From positions 1 through 32,129 of the forward strand of contig JAEULB010000219.1 of the NCBI GenBank assembly GCA_016792585.1: 32,129 nucleotides of DNA, given 5' to 3'. Positions 1 through 7,271 of the stretch are shown piece by piece (the first letter of the stretch is position 1; each line of letters starts with the position of its first letter). This DNA is from Rhodospirillaceae bacterium. GTDB lineage: Bacteria; Pseudomonadota; Alphaproteobacteria; SHVZ01. Below the pieces are notes generated by a model that saw nothing but the letters and a program-made list of their open reading frames with translations, was not told the origin of the DNA and searched no databases. The translations under genes and the position numbers were made by a program.

Positions 1-777
1 CTGGGCCGAGACCTTGGGGTCCTTGAACCAGGTCATGTCGATCGCCTTCGAGCGCAGCGCCGAGGTGATCGAGGCCTGGTCCTTGAAGAAGCGGAAGACG
101 ACCTGGTCGAGATAGGGCTGCGGCTTCTCGTAGTAGTCGGCAAAGGCCTTCAGCGTGCATTGCTGGTTCGGCTCGTAGGAGACGAAGCTGAAAGGACCGG
201 TGCCGACCGGTTTGGTCGCCAGGTCGGACACGCCCTTCGGCACGATGACGCCCATCGGGTTGGTTGAGATATAGGCGAGGAACGGCGCGCTCGGCGCGTT
301 CAGCTCGAACTTGACCGTCATCGGATCGATCACGGTGACCGCCTTGATCACCGAGTAGATGCTCAGGTTCGGGCTGGCGTTCTTCGGGTCCTGGATGCGC
401 TCGAAGGTCCACTTCACGTCCTCGGCCGAGAAGGGCTGGCCGTTGTGGAACTTCACGCCCTGGCGCAGGTGGAAGATGTAGGTGGTGTCGTTCGGCTGCT
501 CGAAGCGGACGGCGAGGTCCGGCTCCGGCTTCATGTCGGCGCTCCAGCGCAGCAGGCCGGAATAGAGCAGCGCGGTGAAGTCGAAGGAGGAGAAGGCCGT
601 CAGCGTCACGGGATCGAAGCCGATCGGGTCGGCATCGGCGCCGATGGTGAGAGTGCCGCCCTTCTTCGGCGTGCCCTGGGCGAGCGCGAACGGGCTGACG
701 GCCATCGCGGCGCCGCCGGCTGCGATGAGCCTGAGGAGGGCGCGACGCGCGAAAGCGTACTGGAAGATGTTTTCCAC
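1..777 (-). CDS. ABC transporter solute-binding protein, family 5 (C-terminus off the left edge)
   Basis: Periplasmic binding protein of a dipeptide/nickel-type ABC importer. 259 residues are present, about half of the usual 500-540, and the frame stays open to base 1. I take the GTG at 777 because AGGGGAG lies 5-11 nt upstream (782-788) and the product then starts with a Tat/Sec-like leader: twin Arg (FARRALLRL), a hydrophobic stretch and ALAQG as likely cleavage site. The mature part shows family hallmarks: GADADPIGFDP near the N-terminus, LRQGVKFHNGQPFSAEDV, and GTGPF. It is divergent from the M81 peptidase genes, and family-5 importers often neighbour M81/MlrC genes. The ligand cannot be told from sequence. 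It is only distantly similar to the two family-5 proteins further right. Confidence 0.93.
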   Translation of the reverse strand, partial: MENIFQYAFARRALLRLIAAGGAAMAVSPFALAQGTPKKGGTLTIGADADPIGFDPVTLTAFSSFDFTALLYSGLLRWSADMKPEPDLAVRFEQPNDTTYIFHLRQGVKFHNGQPFSAEDVKWTFERIQDPKNASPNLSIYSVIKAVTVIDPMTVKFELNAPSAPFLAYISTNPMGVIVPKGVSDLATKPVGTGPFSFVSYEPNQQCTLKAFADYYEKPQPYLDQVVFRFFKDQASITSALRSKAIDMTWFKDPKVSAQ

Positions 778-860
778 GGAAGTCTCCCCTGATCCTTGAG
801 AAGATGGTGCCTTAAGGTAGCGGGTACGCAGGCGGCGGCAAGAGGGCCTTCGCGGGAAGT

Positions 861-875
861 GAAACGCTCCGTTTC
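861..875. promoter_or_regulatory. inverted repeat GAAACG-N3-CGTTTC, candidate operator
   Basis: Perfect 6-bp arms (861-866 and 870-875) separated by 3 bp in the 176-bp divergent gap between the solute-binding protein and the truncated M81 copy. A related sequence lies in front of the intact M81 gene at 2935-2950. The binding protein is unknown. Confidence 0.4.
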
Positions 876-953
876 GCGGCGCGCCTAATGCCCGCCCGTT
901 TCGGGACCTTCGATTGCTAGAGAAACGGTCTGCCTGCCCCGAAGGAGCCGCCC

Positions 954-1042
954 ATGATCCGCATCGCAACCGCCGGCTTCCTGCATGAGTCGAACACTTT
1001 CTCCACGGTTCCCGCCAGCCTGGAGAAGTTCCGCCGCGCCGG
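954..1042 (+). repeat. direct repeat copy 1 (M81 gene start)
   Basis: Copy 1 of an 89-bp direct repeat, 85/89 identical to 3021-3109. The two copies are offset by 2,067 bp and bracket the isomerase and opine-dehydrogenase genes. Confidence 0.9.
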
Positions 1043-1112
1043 AACGCGTCCGTCTCGGCATGCTCCGACTTGCGCGACATATGGGCGGCCATGCGTGCCG
1101 CGCGTGCGATGA
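954..1112 (+). pseudogene. truncated 5' copy of the M81 (MlrC-like) metallopeptidase gene
   Basis: Bases 954-1042 match the first 89 bases of the intact M81 gene at 3021-3109 with four differences. Three are silent third-position changes and one is Lys for Arg. The start even keeps its own ribosome-binding site, AAGGAG at 942-947. After base 1042 the match stops abruptly. The frame then runs 23 codons through unrelated sequence to a TGA at 1110-1112, so the encoded 52-residue product holds only the first 30 residues of the enzyme (starting MIRIATAGFLHESNTFS) and none of the zinc ligands. The bias to silent changes suggests the copy diverged while still a working gene. It overlaps the upstream end of the next frame, where a chance reading gives a false long start for the isomerase-like gene. 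Confidence 0.85.
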
Positions 1113-1119
1113 GGGAAAT

Positions 1120-1746
1120 GTGAAAGAGATCGAGTACTTCTATTCGGCGCACTCGGCCTTCGCCTACCTCGGCTCGACGCGCCTGACCGCGATCGCCGCG
1201 GCGTCTGGCCGGCGGATCGCGCATCGGCCGATGGACCTTCGCCGCGTAGTCGCCGAGGCCGGCGTCGTGCCGCCCACCCGCCGCAGCAAGGCGCATATGG
1301 AGTACTATTTCGGCCGCGAGATCGAGCGCTGGAGCGAGGAGCGCGGCGCTCCGTGGCTCGGCCGCACGCCGACCCACCACGCCAACGATATCGCGCTCTC
1401 CAACTGCATGCTGATCGCCGGCCTCGTCCTCGGCATCGATGTCGACCGGTTGGCTCACGCCCTGCTCGAAGCCCATTGGCGCGACGACGTCGACCTTGCC
1501 GACGCCGCGGCCCTGGCTAAGGCCGCAAGCGGCATCGGCATCGATCCGGCGCCGCTGCTCGCCGGCGCGGCGTCAGCGGAGGTCAAGGCGATCTACCTCG
1601 CCAATACCGAGGAGGCGATCCGCCGTTCGGTGTTCGGCTCGCCGACCTATTTCGTCGACGGCGACATGTTCTATGGCCAGGACCATCTGGAGATGGTCGA
1701 GCGCGCCCTTTCCCGGCCCTATGGCGGGCGCTGGCCGCCGACCTGA
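1120..1746 (+). CDS. 2-hydroxychromene-2-carboxylate isomerase / DsbA-family thioredoxin-fold protein
   Basis: The 208-residue product has the kappa-GST/HCCA-isomerase layout. An N-terminal strand with YFYSAHSAFAYLGS is the counterpart of the family's FYFDFSSPYAYL, and the catalytic serine position (S12) is kept while the following Pro is Ala. A helical insert follows, then the cis-Pro loop and C-terminal strand GSPTYFVDGDMFYGQDHL. HCCA isomerases act with glutathione in naphthalene breakdown, but most family members have unknown substrates. The frame is open from 985, but its first ~20 codons lie antiparallel in meaning to the duplicated M81 start, so I chose the GTG at 1120 preceded by GAGGG (1111-1115). 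ATG 1060 is an alternative. It is followed 88 bp later by the opine-dehydrogenase gene and both lie between the M81 repeats. Confidence 0.8.
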   Translation: MKEIEYFYSAHSAFAYLGSTRLTAIAAASGRRIAHRPMDLRRVVAEAGVVPPTRRSKAHMEYYFGREIERWSEERGAPWLGRTPTHHANDIALSNCMLIAGLVLGIDVDRLAHALLEAHWRDDVDLADAAALAKAASGIGIDPAPLLAGAASAEVKAIYLANTEEAIRRSVFGSPTYFVDGDMFYGQDHLEMVERALSRPYGGRWPPT

Positions 1747-1834
1747 GCGCTGCTTCGGCAGGCCTCGCGTCAACAGTTTGTCCTCAGTGCCTAATCTGCC
1801 GCCGGCGTAGCGCGGACATTCAGCGGGGTGGGAA

Positions 1835-2911
1835 ATGCGGGTCGCGATCTTGGGTGCGGGCGGAGTCGGCCTCGCGACAGCAGCGCTGCTCTGTCGGAAT
1901 GGGCACGACCCCTGCCTGTGGTCGCCTTCCGGCGCGAGCACGCGTGCGCTGGCGGACGGAGCGCCGCTCATCGCCCGTGGTGCACTCTCCGGAAGCTTCC
2001 GACCACGGATCGCCACGAGTTGCGCTGAGGCCGTCGCCGACGCCGGAACCGTGATCATCGCCGTGCCGGCCTATGGGCATCGGATGGTGATGGACGCCGC
2101 CGCCCCTTACCTTCGTGCGGAACAGACGGTGATCGTCAGCTCGCACTATTCGCTGAGTGCTCTCTACCTAGCGCGCCTCCTCGCGGAGCGCGGAACTGCG
2201 AGCTCCATCGCGGCCTGGGGCACGACCGTCGTCATGGGACGCCCGAGCGCCCCGGCGGAGGTGACGGTGCTGACGATCAGAGCGCGGATCGACGTGGCGA
2301 CGGTGCCGACCGCCCGTGCCGGCGAGGGGCACGCGGCCAGCCGCGCGCTCTTCGGCGACCGCTTCGTCGAGCGCGCCGACCTCCTCGCCATCCAGCTCAG
2401 CAATGTCAACCCGCAGGCTCACCTCGCCAACGCGCTCTGCAACCTGACGCGCATGGAAAAGGGCGAAGCCTGGGACACCTACGGCGGCATCACCGAAGCG
2501 GTGTCGCGGCTCATCGAGGCGCTCGATCTCGAGCGACTAGCGATTGCGCGGGCTTTTGGCGTCGAGGTGCGAACGATGCGGGAGCACATGGCACTCTCCT
2601 TCGATCTGCCGACGGGAACCTCGCTGTCGGAAGCAACTCGCACGGTGGAGGCCCGCGGCGGCTCGCCGGGGCCGACCTCGCTTGAGGCGCGCTGGATTCG
2701 CGAAGACCTACCGTTCGGCATCGTCCCCCTGATTGCGTTGGCCGAGATCGCGGGCGTCGTTGCCCCGCTGCATCGTTCAGGGTTGGCGCTGTTCTCGGCA
2801 GTCCTCGGACGGGACCTTGCTGCGGAGAATGACCTGCTGCAAGGGCTGGGTCTCGGTCACCTGACGCGGGAGGAGCTTCAGGCGCTTGTGCGCGGAGGAT
2901 GGAGGAAGTAG
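1835..2911 (+). CDS. NAD(P)-dependent opine/octopine dehydrogenase-family protein
   Basis: The 358-residue product has an N-terminal Rossmann domain with the dinucleotide-binding GAGGVG at residues 7-12. The C-terminal helical opine-dehydrogenase domain carries the family signature NVNPQAH (190-196; the His is the usual catalytic residue), then an Asn-Leu-Thr-Arg-Met segment and YGGITEAVSRLIEALD. Opine dehydrogenases reductively condense an amino acid with a 2-oxo acid, and related proteins act on other substrates. ATG at 1835 is preceded by GGGGTGGGAA. Codon choice looks slightly less GC3-biased than in neighbouring genes (for example CTA, CGA and AGT are used), which fits transfer but is only an impression. 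The substrate is not predictable. Confidence 0.85.
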   Translation: MRVAILGAGGVGLATAALLCRNGHDPCLWSPSGASTRALADGAPLIARGALSGSFRPRIATSCAEAVADAGTVIIAVPAYGHRMVMDAAAPYLRAEQTVIVSSHYSLSALYLARLLAERGTASSIAAWGTTVVMGRPSAPAEVTVLTIRARIDVATVPTARAGEGHAASRALFGDRFVERADLLAIQLSNVNPQAHLANALCNLTRMEKGEAWDTYGGITEAVSRLIEALDLERLAIARAFGVEVRTMREHMALSFDLPTGTSLSEATRTVEARGGSPGPTSLEARWIREDLPFGIVPLIALAEIAGVVAPLHRSGLALFSAVLGRDLAAENDLLQGLGLGHLTREELQALVRGGWRK

Positions 2912-2934
2912 CGACTTCGGCGAGGCGCCGGATG

Positions 2935-2950
2935 CGAAATGTGCGTTTCG
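2935..2950. promoter_or_regulatory. inverted repeat CGAAA-N6-TTTCG upstream of the intact M81 gene
   Basis: Arms at 2935-2939 and 2946-2950, 70 bp before the M81 start. It resembles the palindrome at 861-875, which sits at a comparable distance before the truncated copy. It may be the same operator in a drifted form. Confidence 0.35.
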
Positions 2951-3020
2951 TGACGGATGGATGGCGCGGGCAGATGCGAACCGGCCTGTGTAGCCTGAGG
3001 CACCCTGAAAGGACGGGCCA

Positions 3021-3109
3021 ATGATCCGCATCGCAACCGCCGGTTTCCTGCACGAGTCGAACACCTTCTCCACGGTTCCCGCCAGCCTGGAGAGGTTCCG
3101 CCGCGCCGG
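3021..3109 (+). repeat. direct repeat copy 2 (M81 gene start, intact gene)
   Basis: Partner of the repeat at 954-1042. Differences fall at 976/3043 (C/T), in the His codon, in a Thr codon and in a Lys/Arg codon. Confidence 0.9.
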
Positions 3110-4505
3110 CATCCTCGAGGGCGAGGCGATCCGTCGCGAGTACGGAACCTCGCAGGCGACGCTGGCGGGATTCTTCGCCGTCGGCGACGCCGATCCCGAG
3201 GTCGAGCTGGTGCCGCTGTTCTTCGCCCGGGTGACGCCGATGGGCGCGATCACCGACGAGGCGATCCGGTTCTTCATCGACCGCATCATCTCGGACTTGA
3301 ACGAGAAAGGCCCCTGGGATGCGGTCCTGCTGCCCCAGCACGGCGCCGCCGTCTCGGAGACCTGGCCGGACGCCGACGGCGAGCTGATCCGTCGCGTACG
3401 CGAGACGGTGGGGCCGAAGGTACCGATCGGCGTCGCCCTCGACATGCATGCCAACGTCTCGCGACAGATGATCGAGAACGCCGACATCACCACTGTCTAC
3501 CAGACCAACCCGCATATCGACACGAAGGAGCAGGCGATCCTCTGCGCCAAGCTCGTGCTCGACATGGTGCGCGGCAAGATCAAGCCGACAACCGCGCTGG
3601 AGACGCCGCCGCTCCTGGTCAACATCCTGAACCAGGGCACCAGCGACAGGCCGATGTCGGACCTCATGCGCATCGCCGACGAGCAGCGCAAGCGGCCGGG
3701 CGTGCTCTCGGTCAACGTGGTCGAGGGCTATCCCTATGCCGACGTCGAAGAAATGGGCATGTCGTTCATCGCGGTCACCGACAACGACCAGGCGCTCGCC
3801 GACGAGATCGCGAAGACGCTGTCGGACGCGGCCTGGTCGATGCGGGCGGCGCTCAACACCGGCGGCACGCCGGTCGACGAAGCGCTGATCCGGGCGCGGG
3901 CGGCGAATGTCAACCCGATCGTGCTGTTCGACGTCGGTGACAATGTCGGCGGCGGCAGCACCGCCGACTCGACGCTGATCCTGCATGCCGCGCGCCGGCT
4001 CGGGGTCACCAACCTCCTGCAGGCGATCTGCGACCCGGCGGCGGTGAAGGCCTGCCAGGCGGCCGGCATCGGCGGCCGCGTCGACATGGCGATCGGCGGC
4101 AAGACGGACCGTCTGCACGGCACCCCGTTCCCGATCAAGGGAACGGTCACCGCGCTCTCCGACGGAAAGTACGAGGAGACCGGGCCGACCCACGGCGGCT
4201 TCCGCTTCTTCGACAACGGACCGAGCGCCGCGATCAAGACCGACGACGGCATGACGCTGGTGGTGATCACCTATCCGGCAGGCTCCTCCAGCCTCCAGCA
4301 GTTCCGTTCGCTCGGCATCGAGCCCAAGGACATCAAGGTCGTCGTCGCCAAGGGCGTGCATTCGCCGAGGCCCGCGATGGAGCCGATCGCCAAGGAGATG
4401 ATCTGGGTCGCGACGCCCGGCGTCACCACCGCCGACCTCACCACTTTCACCTACAAGCACCGCCGCCGGCCGCTCTACCCGCTGGAACCCGACGCGGCCT
4501 GGTAG
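3021..4505 (+). CDS. M81 family metallopeptidase (MlrC/microcystinase C-like)
   Basis: The 494-residue product is full length for the family, with an N-terminal DUF1485/M81 domain (about 1-300) and a C-terminal MlrC domain. Likely zinc ligands are D141 and H143 in ALDMHAN and H165 in YQTNPHID. Other family marks are LLPQHGAA at 103-110 and the glycine-rich GDNVGGGSTADST near 310-325. MlrC of sphingomonads finishes microcystin breakdown by hydrolysing linear peptides, but most M81 proteins beside ABC importers have unknown amide or peptide substrates. AAAGGA at 3008-3013 supports the ATG. There is no signal peptide, so it is probably cytosolic. A truncated second copy of its start lies at 954. 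Confidence 0.9.
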   Translation: MIRIATAGFLHESNTFSTVPASLERFRRAGILEGEAIRREYGTSQATLAGFFAVGDADPEVELVPLFFARVTPMGAITDEAIRFFIDRIISDLNEKGPWDAVLLPQHGAAVSETWPDADGELIRRVRETVGPKVPIGVALDMHANVSRQMIENADITTVYQTNPHIDTKEQAILCAKLVLDMVRGKIKPTTALETPPLLVNILNQGTSDRPMSDLMRIADEQRKRPGVLSVNVVEGYPYADVEEMGMSFIAVTDNDQALADEIAKTLSDAAWSMRAALNTGGTPVDEALIRARAANVNPIVLFDVGDNVGGGSTADSTLILHAARRLGVTNLLQAICDPAAVKACQAAGIGGRVDMAIGGKTDRLHGTPFPIKGTVTALSDGKYEETGPTHGGFRFFDNGPSAAIKTDDGMTLVVITYPAGSSSLQQFRSLGIEPKDIKVVVAKGVHSPRPAMEPIAKEMIWVATPGVTTADLTTFTYKHRRRPLYPLEPDAAW

Positions 4506-4525
4506 GAGCGGGTCGGCCTGCGAGG

Positions 4526-4650
4526 AGGCCCTCGGCCGCGTCGATCGCGACGAGCCCTTCCAGCCCTTCGGCGCCCGCGACTATCATGCGGGCTACACGG
4601 CGTTCCTTTCCGGGACTGCGCCGGTCTTCAGCGGGAACCGAGAGTCATGA
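4526..4650 (+). pseudogene. coding-like 3' gene fragment of unknown origin
   Basis: Between the M81 stop and the MDR start there is a stretch that reads open with strongly G/C-ending codons and ends in a TGA overlapping the next start as ATGA (4647-4650), the usual form of translational coupling in this genome. The reading gives a plausible protein tail (…DEPFQPFGARDYHAGYTAF… ending in PVFSGNRES). No start codon with a ribosome-binding site precedes it, and upstream the frame enters the M81 gene out of phase. It looks like the last ~40 codons of a gene whose rest was deleted. I do not recognise the family. A chance open stretch is possible in such GC-rich DNA. Confidence 0.4.
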
Positions 4651-5660
4651 AGGCGGTCGTCCTCACCGAGCACGGCGGCAACGACAAGTTCGTGCTCGAT
4701 GCCGGCTATCCCGACCCGCGCCCGAACCCCGGCGACGCGGTGCTGCGCGTGCGTGCCTGCACGCTGAACTACCACGACATCTTCACCCGCAACGGCATGC
4801 CGGGCATCAAGGTGCCGCTGCCGATCGTGATCGGCATCGACCTCGCCGGCGAGATCGTCGAGCTCGGCCATGAGGTGACCGGCTTCAAGGTCGGCGACCG
4901 CGTCGTCGTCGACCCGATCGACCGCGTCAAGGGCGGGTTGATGGGCGAGATGTTCGACGGCGGCTTCGCCGAATACGTCCGCGTGCCGGCGCACATGCTG
5001 GTGAAGATGCATGACGGCATCTCCTTCGCCGAGGCCGCGGCGATCCCGTGCGCCTACGGCACCGCGCACCGGATGATGATCACGCGCGGCAGGATCCAGC
5101 CGGGCGAGAAGGTGCTCGTCCTCGGCGCCTCAGGCGGCGTCGGCTCCTGCTGCGTGCAGCTCGCCAAGGGCGCGGGCGCCACCGTGATCGCTGCCGCCTC
5201 GAGTCAGGCGAAGCTCGACAAGCTGAAGGCGCTCGGTGCCGACATCGGCCTCGACTACACGCAGGGCGACTGGGTCAAGGAATGCCAGCAGCGCTTCGGC
5301 CGCGCCCGCGTCGGCCCGCGCGACCAGGGCGGCATCGACGTGGTGATCAACTTCACCGGCGGCGAGACCTGGACCAAGTCGCTGCGGGTGATGCGCCGCG
5401 ACGGCCGTATGCTCACCTGCGGCGCCACCGCCGGCTACGATCCGAAGGAAGACATCCGCTTCATCTGGACCTTCGAGCTCAACATCACCGGCTCGAACGG
5501 CTGGGGGCGGGAGGATGTCCAGGCCCTCCTCGACATGACGCGCGACGGCAAGCTCAAGCCTGAGCTGCACAGCGAACGCTTCCCGCTGGAACGTGCCGCG
5601 GACGCGATGGCGGCGCTGGAGAGCCGTGCCTTCTTCGGTAAGATCGTCGTCGAGCCTTGA
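4647..5660 (+). CDS. zinc-free MDR oxidoreductase (quinone-oxidoreductase-like alcohol dehydrogenase family)
   Basis: The 337-residue product has a GroES-like N-terminal domain (about 1-125) and a Rossmann nucleotide-binding domain with LVLGASGGVGSCCVQLAKG. The position where zinc alcohol dehydrogenases carry their catalytic Cys reads CTLNYHDIF, the pattern of quinone-oxidoreductase relatives, and the four-Cys structural zinc loop is absent, so it probably works without zinc. Reduction of an activated C=C or C=O bond with NADPH is the likely chemistry, substrate unknown. It may be co-transcribed with the M81 gene, 141 bp upstream. It ends 4 bp before the convergent GntR gene. Confidence 0.85.
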   Translation: MKAVVLTEHGGNDKFVLDAGYPDPRPNPGDAVLRVRACTLNYHDIFTRNGMPGIKVPLPIVIGIDLAGEIVELGHEVTGFKVGDRVVVDPIDRVKGGLMGEMFDGGFAEYVRVPAHMLVKMHDGISFAEAAAIPCAYGTAHRMMITRGRIQPGEKVLVLGASGGVGSCCVQLAKGAGATVIAAASSQAKLDKLKALGADIGLDYTQGDWVKECQQRFGRARVGPRDQGGIDVVINFTGGETWTKSLRVMRRDGRMLTCGATAGYDPKEDIRFIWTFELNITGSNGWGREDVQALLDMTRDGKLKPELHSERFPLERAADAMAALESRAFFGKIVVEP

Positions 5661-5664
5661 GGTC

Positions 5665-6342
5665 TCAGCCGCGTCGGGCGACGAAGTCCAGCAGCGACGC
5701 CTTCACCACCAGGATGTGCGACCTGAGCACGTCGGCCGCGGCGGCGAATTTCCGCTTGCGGCAGAGCGTGACGATCTCCGCATGCTCCTTCTCGGCACGC
5801 TTGAGGCCGTCGGTGTGGAGAAGCTGGAGCCGCGTGTAGCGGTCGGAGGCGGTCAGCAGCTTGTCGACGATCGCCCTGATCTGCGGGCGCTCCGCCTTGG
5901 CGTAGAGTGCTGTGTGGAAGAGCGTGTTGAGCTCGCCCCAGCGCTTGACGTTGTGGTTCCTGAGCTCGGCCGAATACTCGTCGAGGATCGCCTCGATGTG
6001 GTCGAAGTCGGCGGCGGCAAGCGACGGGGCCGAGCGTTCGAGCAGCACCGGCTCCAGCAGATGGCGAAGCTCGAAGATCTCCTCGATGTCGGCGACCGAG
6101 GCCTCGCGCACGACCGCGCCCTTGTGCGGCTCGATACGGATCAGCCCTTCGGCTTCGAGCTGAACCAAGGCTTCGCGGATCGGCGTGCGGCTGATGCCGA
6201 ACTCGGCGGCGAGCAGGTCCTGGCGCAGCGGCTCGCCGTCCTTGAGCTCGCCATCGAAGATCTTGCGGCGGATTGCGTCCGCGGCCGAGGCGGCGACGGT
6301 GCGATGGGAAAACGGCGGCGCGGTCTTGAAAGCAGTGCTCAC
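5665..6342 (-). CDS. GntR family transcriptional regulator, FCD domain
   Basis: The 225-residue product has an N-terminal winged helix (about 14-78) containing LRQDLLAAEFGISRTPIREAL, and a C-terminal all-helical FCD ligand domain. Conserved metal-binding His candidates are H143 (NTLFH), H187 (EKEHAEI) and H209 (RSHI). FCD regulators usually repress a divergent catabolic or transport operon and release it when a small carboxylate or similar ligand binds. It lies 101 bp from, and divergent to, the ABC transport operon starting at 6444, and an interrupted palindrome in the gap suits such a dimer. Autoregulation is likely because a TACAAT -10-like box for this gene (6386-6391, minus strand) lies inside that palindrome. 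Confidence 0.92.
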   Translation of the reverse strand: MSTAFKTAPPFSHRTVAASAADAIRRKIFDGELKDGEPLRQDLLAAEFGISRTPIREALVQLEAEGLIRIEPHKGAVVREASVADIEEIFELRHLLEPVLLERSAPSLAAADFDHIEAILDEYSAELRNHNVKRWGELNTLFHTALYAKAERPQIRAIVDKLLTASDRYTRLQLLHTDGLKRAEKEHAEIVTLCRKRKFAAAADVLRSHILVVKASLLDFVARRG

Positions 6343-6374
6343 GGCGGGAGTTCGTAGCCTCCGATAACGGATCT

Positions 6375-6401
6375 GTCGATTGAATATTGTATAAAATCGA
6401 C
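6375..6401. promoter_or_regulatory. palindromic operator candidate with overlapping promoter elements
   Basis: Perfect 7-bp arms GTCGATT (6375-6381) and AATCGAC (6395-6401) around a 13-bp AT-rich core. The core includes TTGTATAAAA, one base from the palindrome TTGTATACAA typical of many FCD-type GntR sites. TATAAA (6390-6395, plus) and TACAAT (6391-6386, minus) look like divergent -10 boxes, so a bound regulator would block both promoters. Confidence 0.65.
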
Positions 6402-6443
6402 GACCTTGCTAGGAGTCGGTGTCTCCCCGCGAAACGGCCGCGC

Positions 6444-7271
6444 ATGAACACGCTGGCGTCCATCGATCGGCGAATCCTCGGGCGGTGGGCGTTCAGCGGC
6501 GCTGCCGGCCTGACGCTCGGCTTCATTCTGCTGCCGCTCTTCTTCGTCACCTGGCTCGCGTTCTTCCGCCAGGAGATCCCGGCGTTCCCGCCCGACGGCT
6601 ACAGCCTCAAATGGTTCTGGGCGATCGCCAAGCACGACAAGTTCGTGCAGGGCTTCTGGCTCAGCCTGCAGGTCGCGATCGCGGCGATGGTGATCGGGCT
6701 GGCACTCGGCGTGCCGGCGGCGCTGTGCCTGGCGCGATATCGCTTCTTCGGCCGCGAGCCGCTGTCGAGCCTGCTGCTGCTGCCGCTGGTGGTTCCCGGC
6801 ATCGTGCTCGGTACCTCGATCTACGTCTTCCATGTCGAGCTGACGATCGCGACCGAGCTTCCGGTCATCGGCTCGCTCGCCGGCCTCGTCGCCGGCCATG
6901 TGCTGGTGGTGATTCCCTGGTGCGTGCGCCTGGTCGCCGCCAGCCTCGCCGGTGTCGACCGCAGCGTGGAAGAGGCGGCGCAAAGCCTCGGCGCCACGCC
7001 GCCGGTGACCTTCTTCCGCATCACGCTCCCGACGATCCGTCCCGGCATCGTCGCCGCCGCCCTCTTCGGCTTCGTCGTCTCGTTCGGGAACCTCGAGATG
7101 ACGCTGTTCCTGGTCGGCGTTGGGCGCACCACGCTGCCGATCGCGATCCTCCAGTATCTCGAATGGAGGATCGACCCGACCATCGCCGCGGTGTCGGTGC
7201 TGCAGATCCTGCTCATCGGAGCCGCGATGGCGGTCACCGATCGCTTCGTCAAACTCTCGCGGGTGGTCTGA
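6444..7271 (+). CDS. ABC transporter permease, spermidine/putrescine (PotC) type
   Basis: The 275-residue inner-membrane protein has about six hydrophobic segments. The cytoplasmic coupling loop is EEAAQSLGATPPVTFFRITLP (EAA motif) at roughly residues 175-195. The frame is open from a TTG at 6387, but that lies inside the promoter palindrome. The ATG at 6444 gives a normal N-terminus followed by the first membrane span, so I prefer it although no clear ribosome-binding site is seen. First gene of the operon controlled by the divergent GntR protein. Its TGA overlaps the ATPase start (ATGA-type coupling at 7269-7273). Confidence 0.9.
   Translation: MNTLASIDRRILGRWAFSGAAGLTLGFILLPLFFVTWLAFFRQEIPAFPPDGYSLKWFWAIAKHDKFVQGFWLSLQVAIAAMVIGLALGVPAALCLARYRFFGREPLSSLLLLPLVVPGIVLGTSIYVFHVELTIATELPVIGSLAGLVAGHVLVVIPWCVRLVAASLAGVDRSVEEAAQSLGATPPVTFFRITLPTIRPGIVAAALFGFVVSFGNLEMTLFLVGVGRTTLPIAILQYLEWRIDPTIAAVSVLQILLIGAAMAVTDRFVKLSRVV

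Noticed and set aside
985..1119. Upstream extension of the isomerase-like gene to 985
   Set aside because: Most of it is the duplicated M81 gene start read in another frame. The family N-terminus begins at the GTG at 1120 with a ribosome-binding site.
954..3109. Transposon or insertion sequence as explanation for the bracketed block
   Set aside because: No transposase, no terminal inverted repeats and no short target duplication are visible. The repeats are gene-start copies instead.
2511..4460. 649-codon open frame on the minus strand opposite the M81 gene
   Set aside because: The translation is rich in Arg, Asp, Gly and His with no recognisable domain, and it lies opposite a gene with clear zinc-ligand motifs. 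It is a by-product of high GC.
4647..5660. Zinc-dependent alcohol dehydrogenase
   Set aside because: The catalytic Cys and the four-Cys structural zinc loop are missing. The pattern is of the quinone-oxidoreductase branch.
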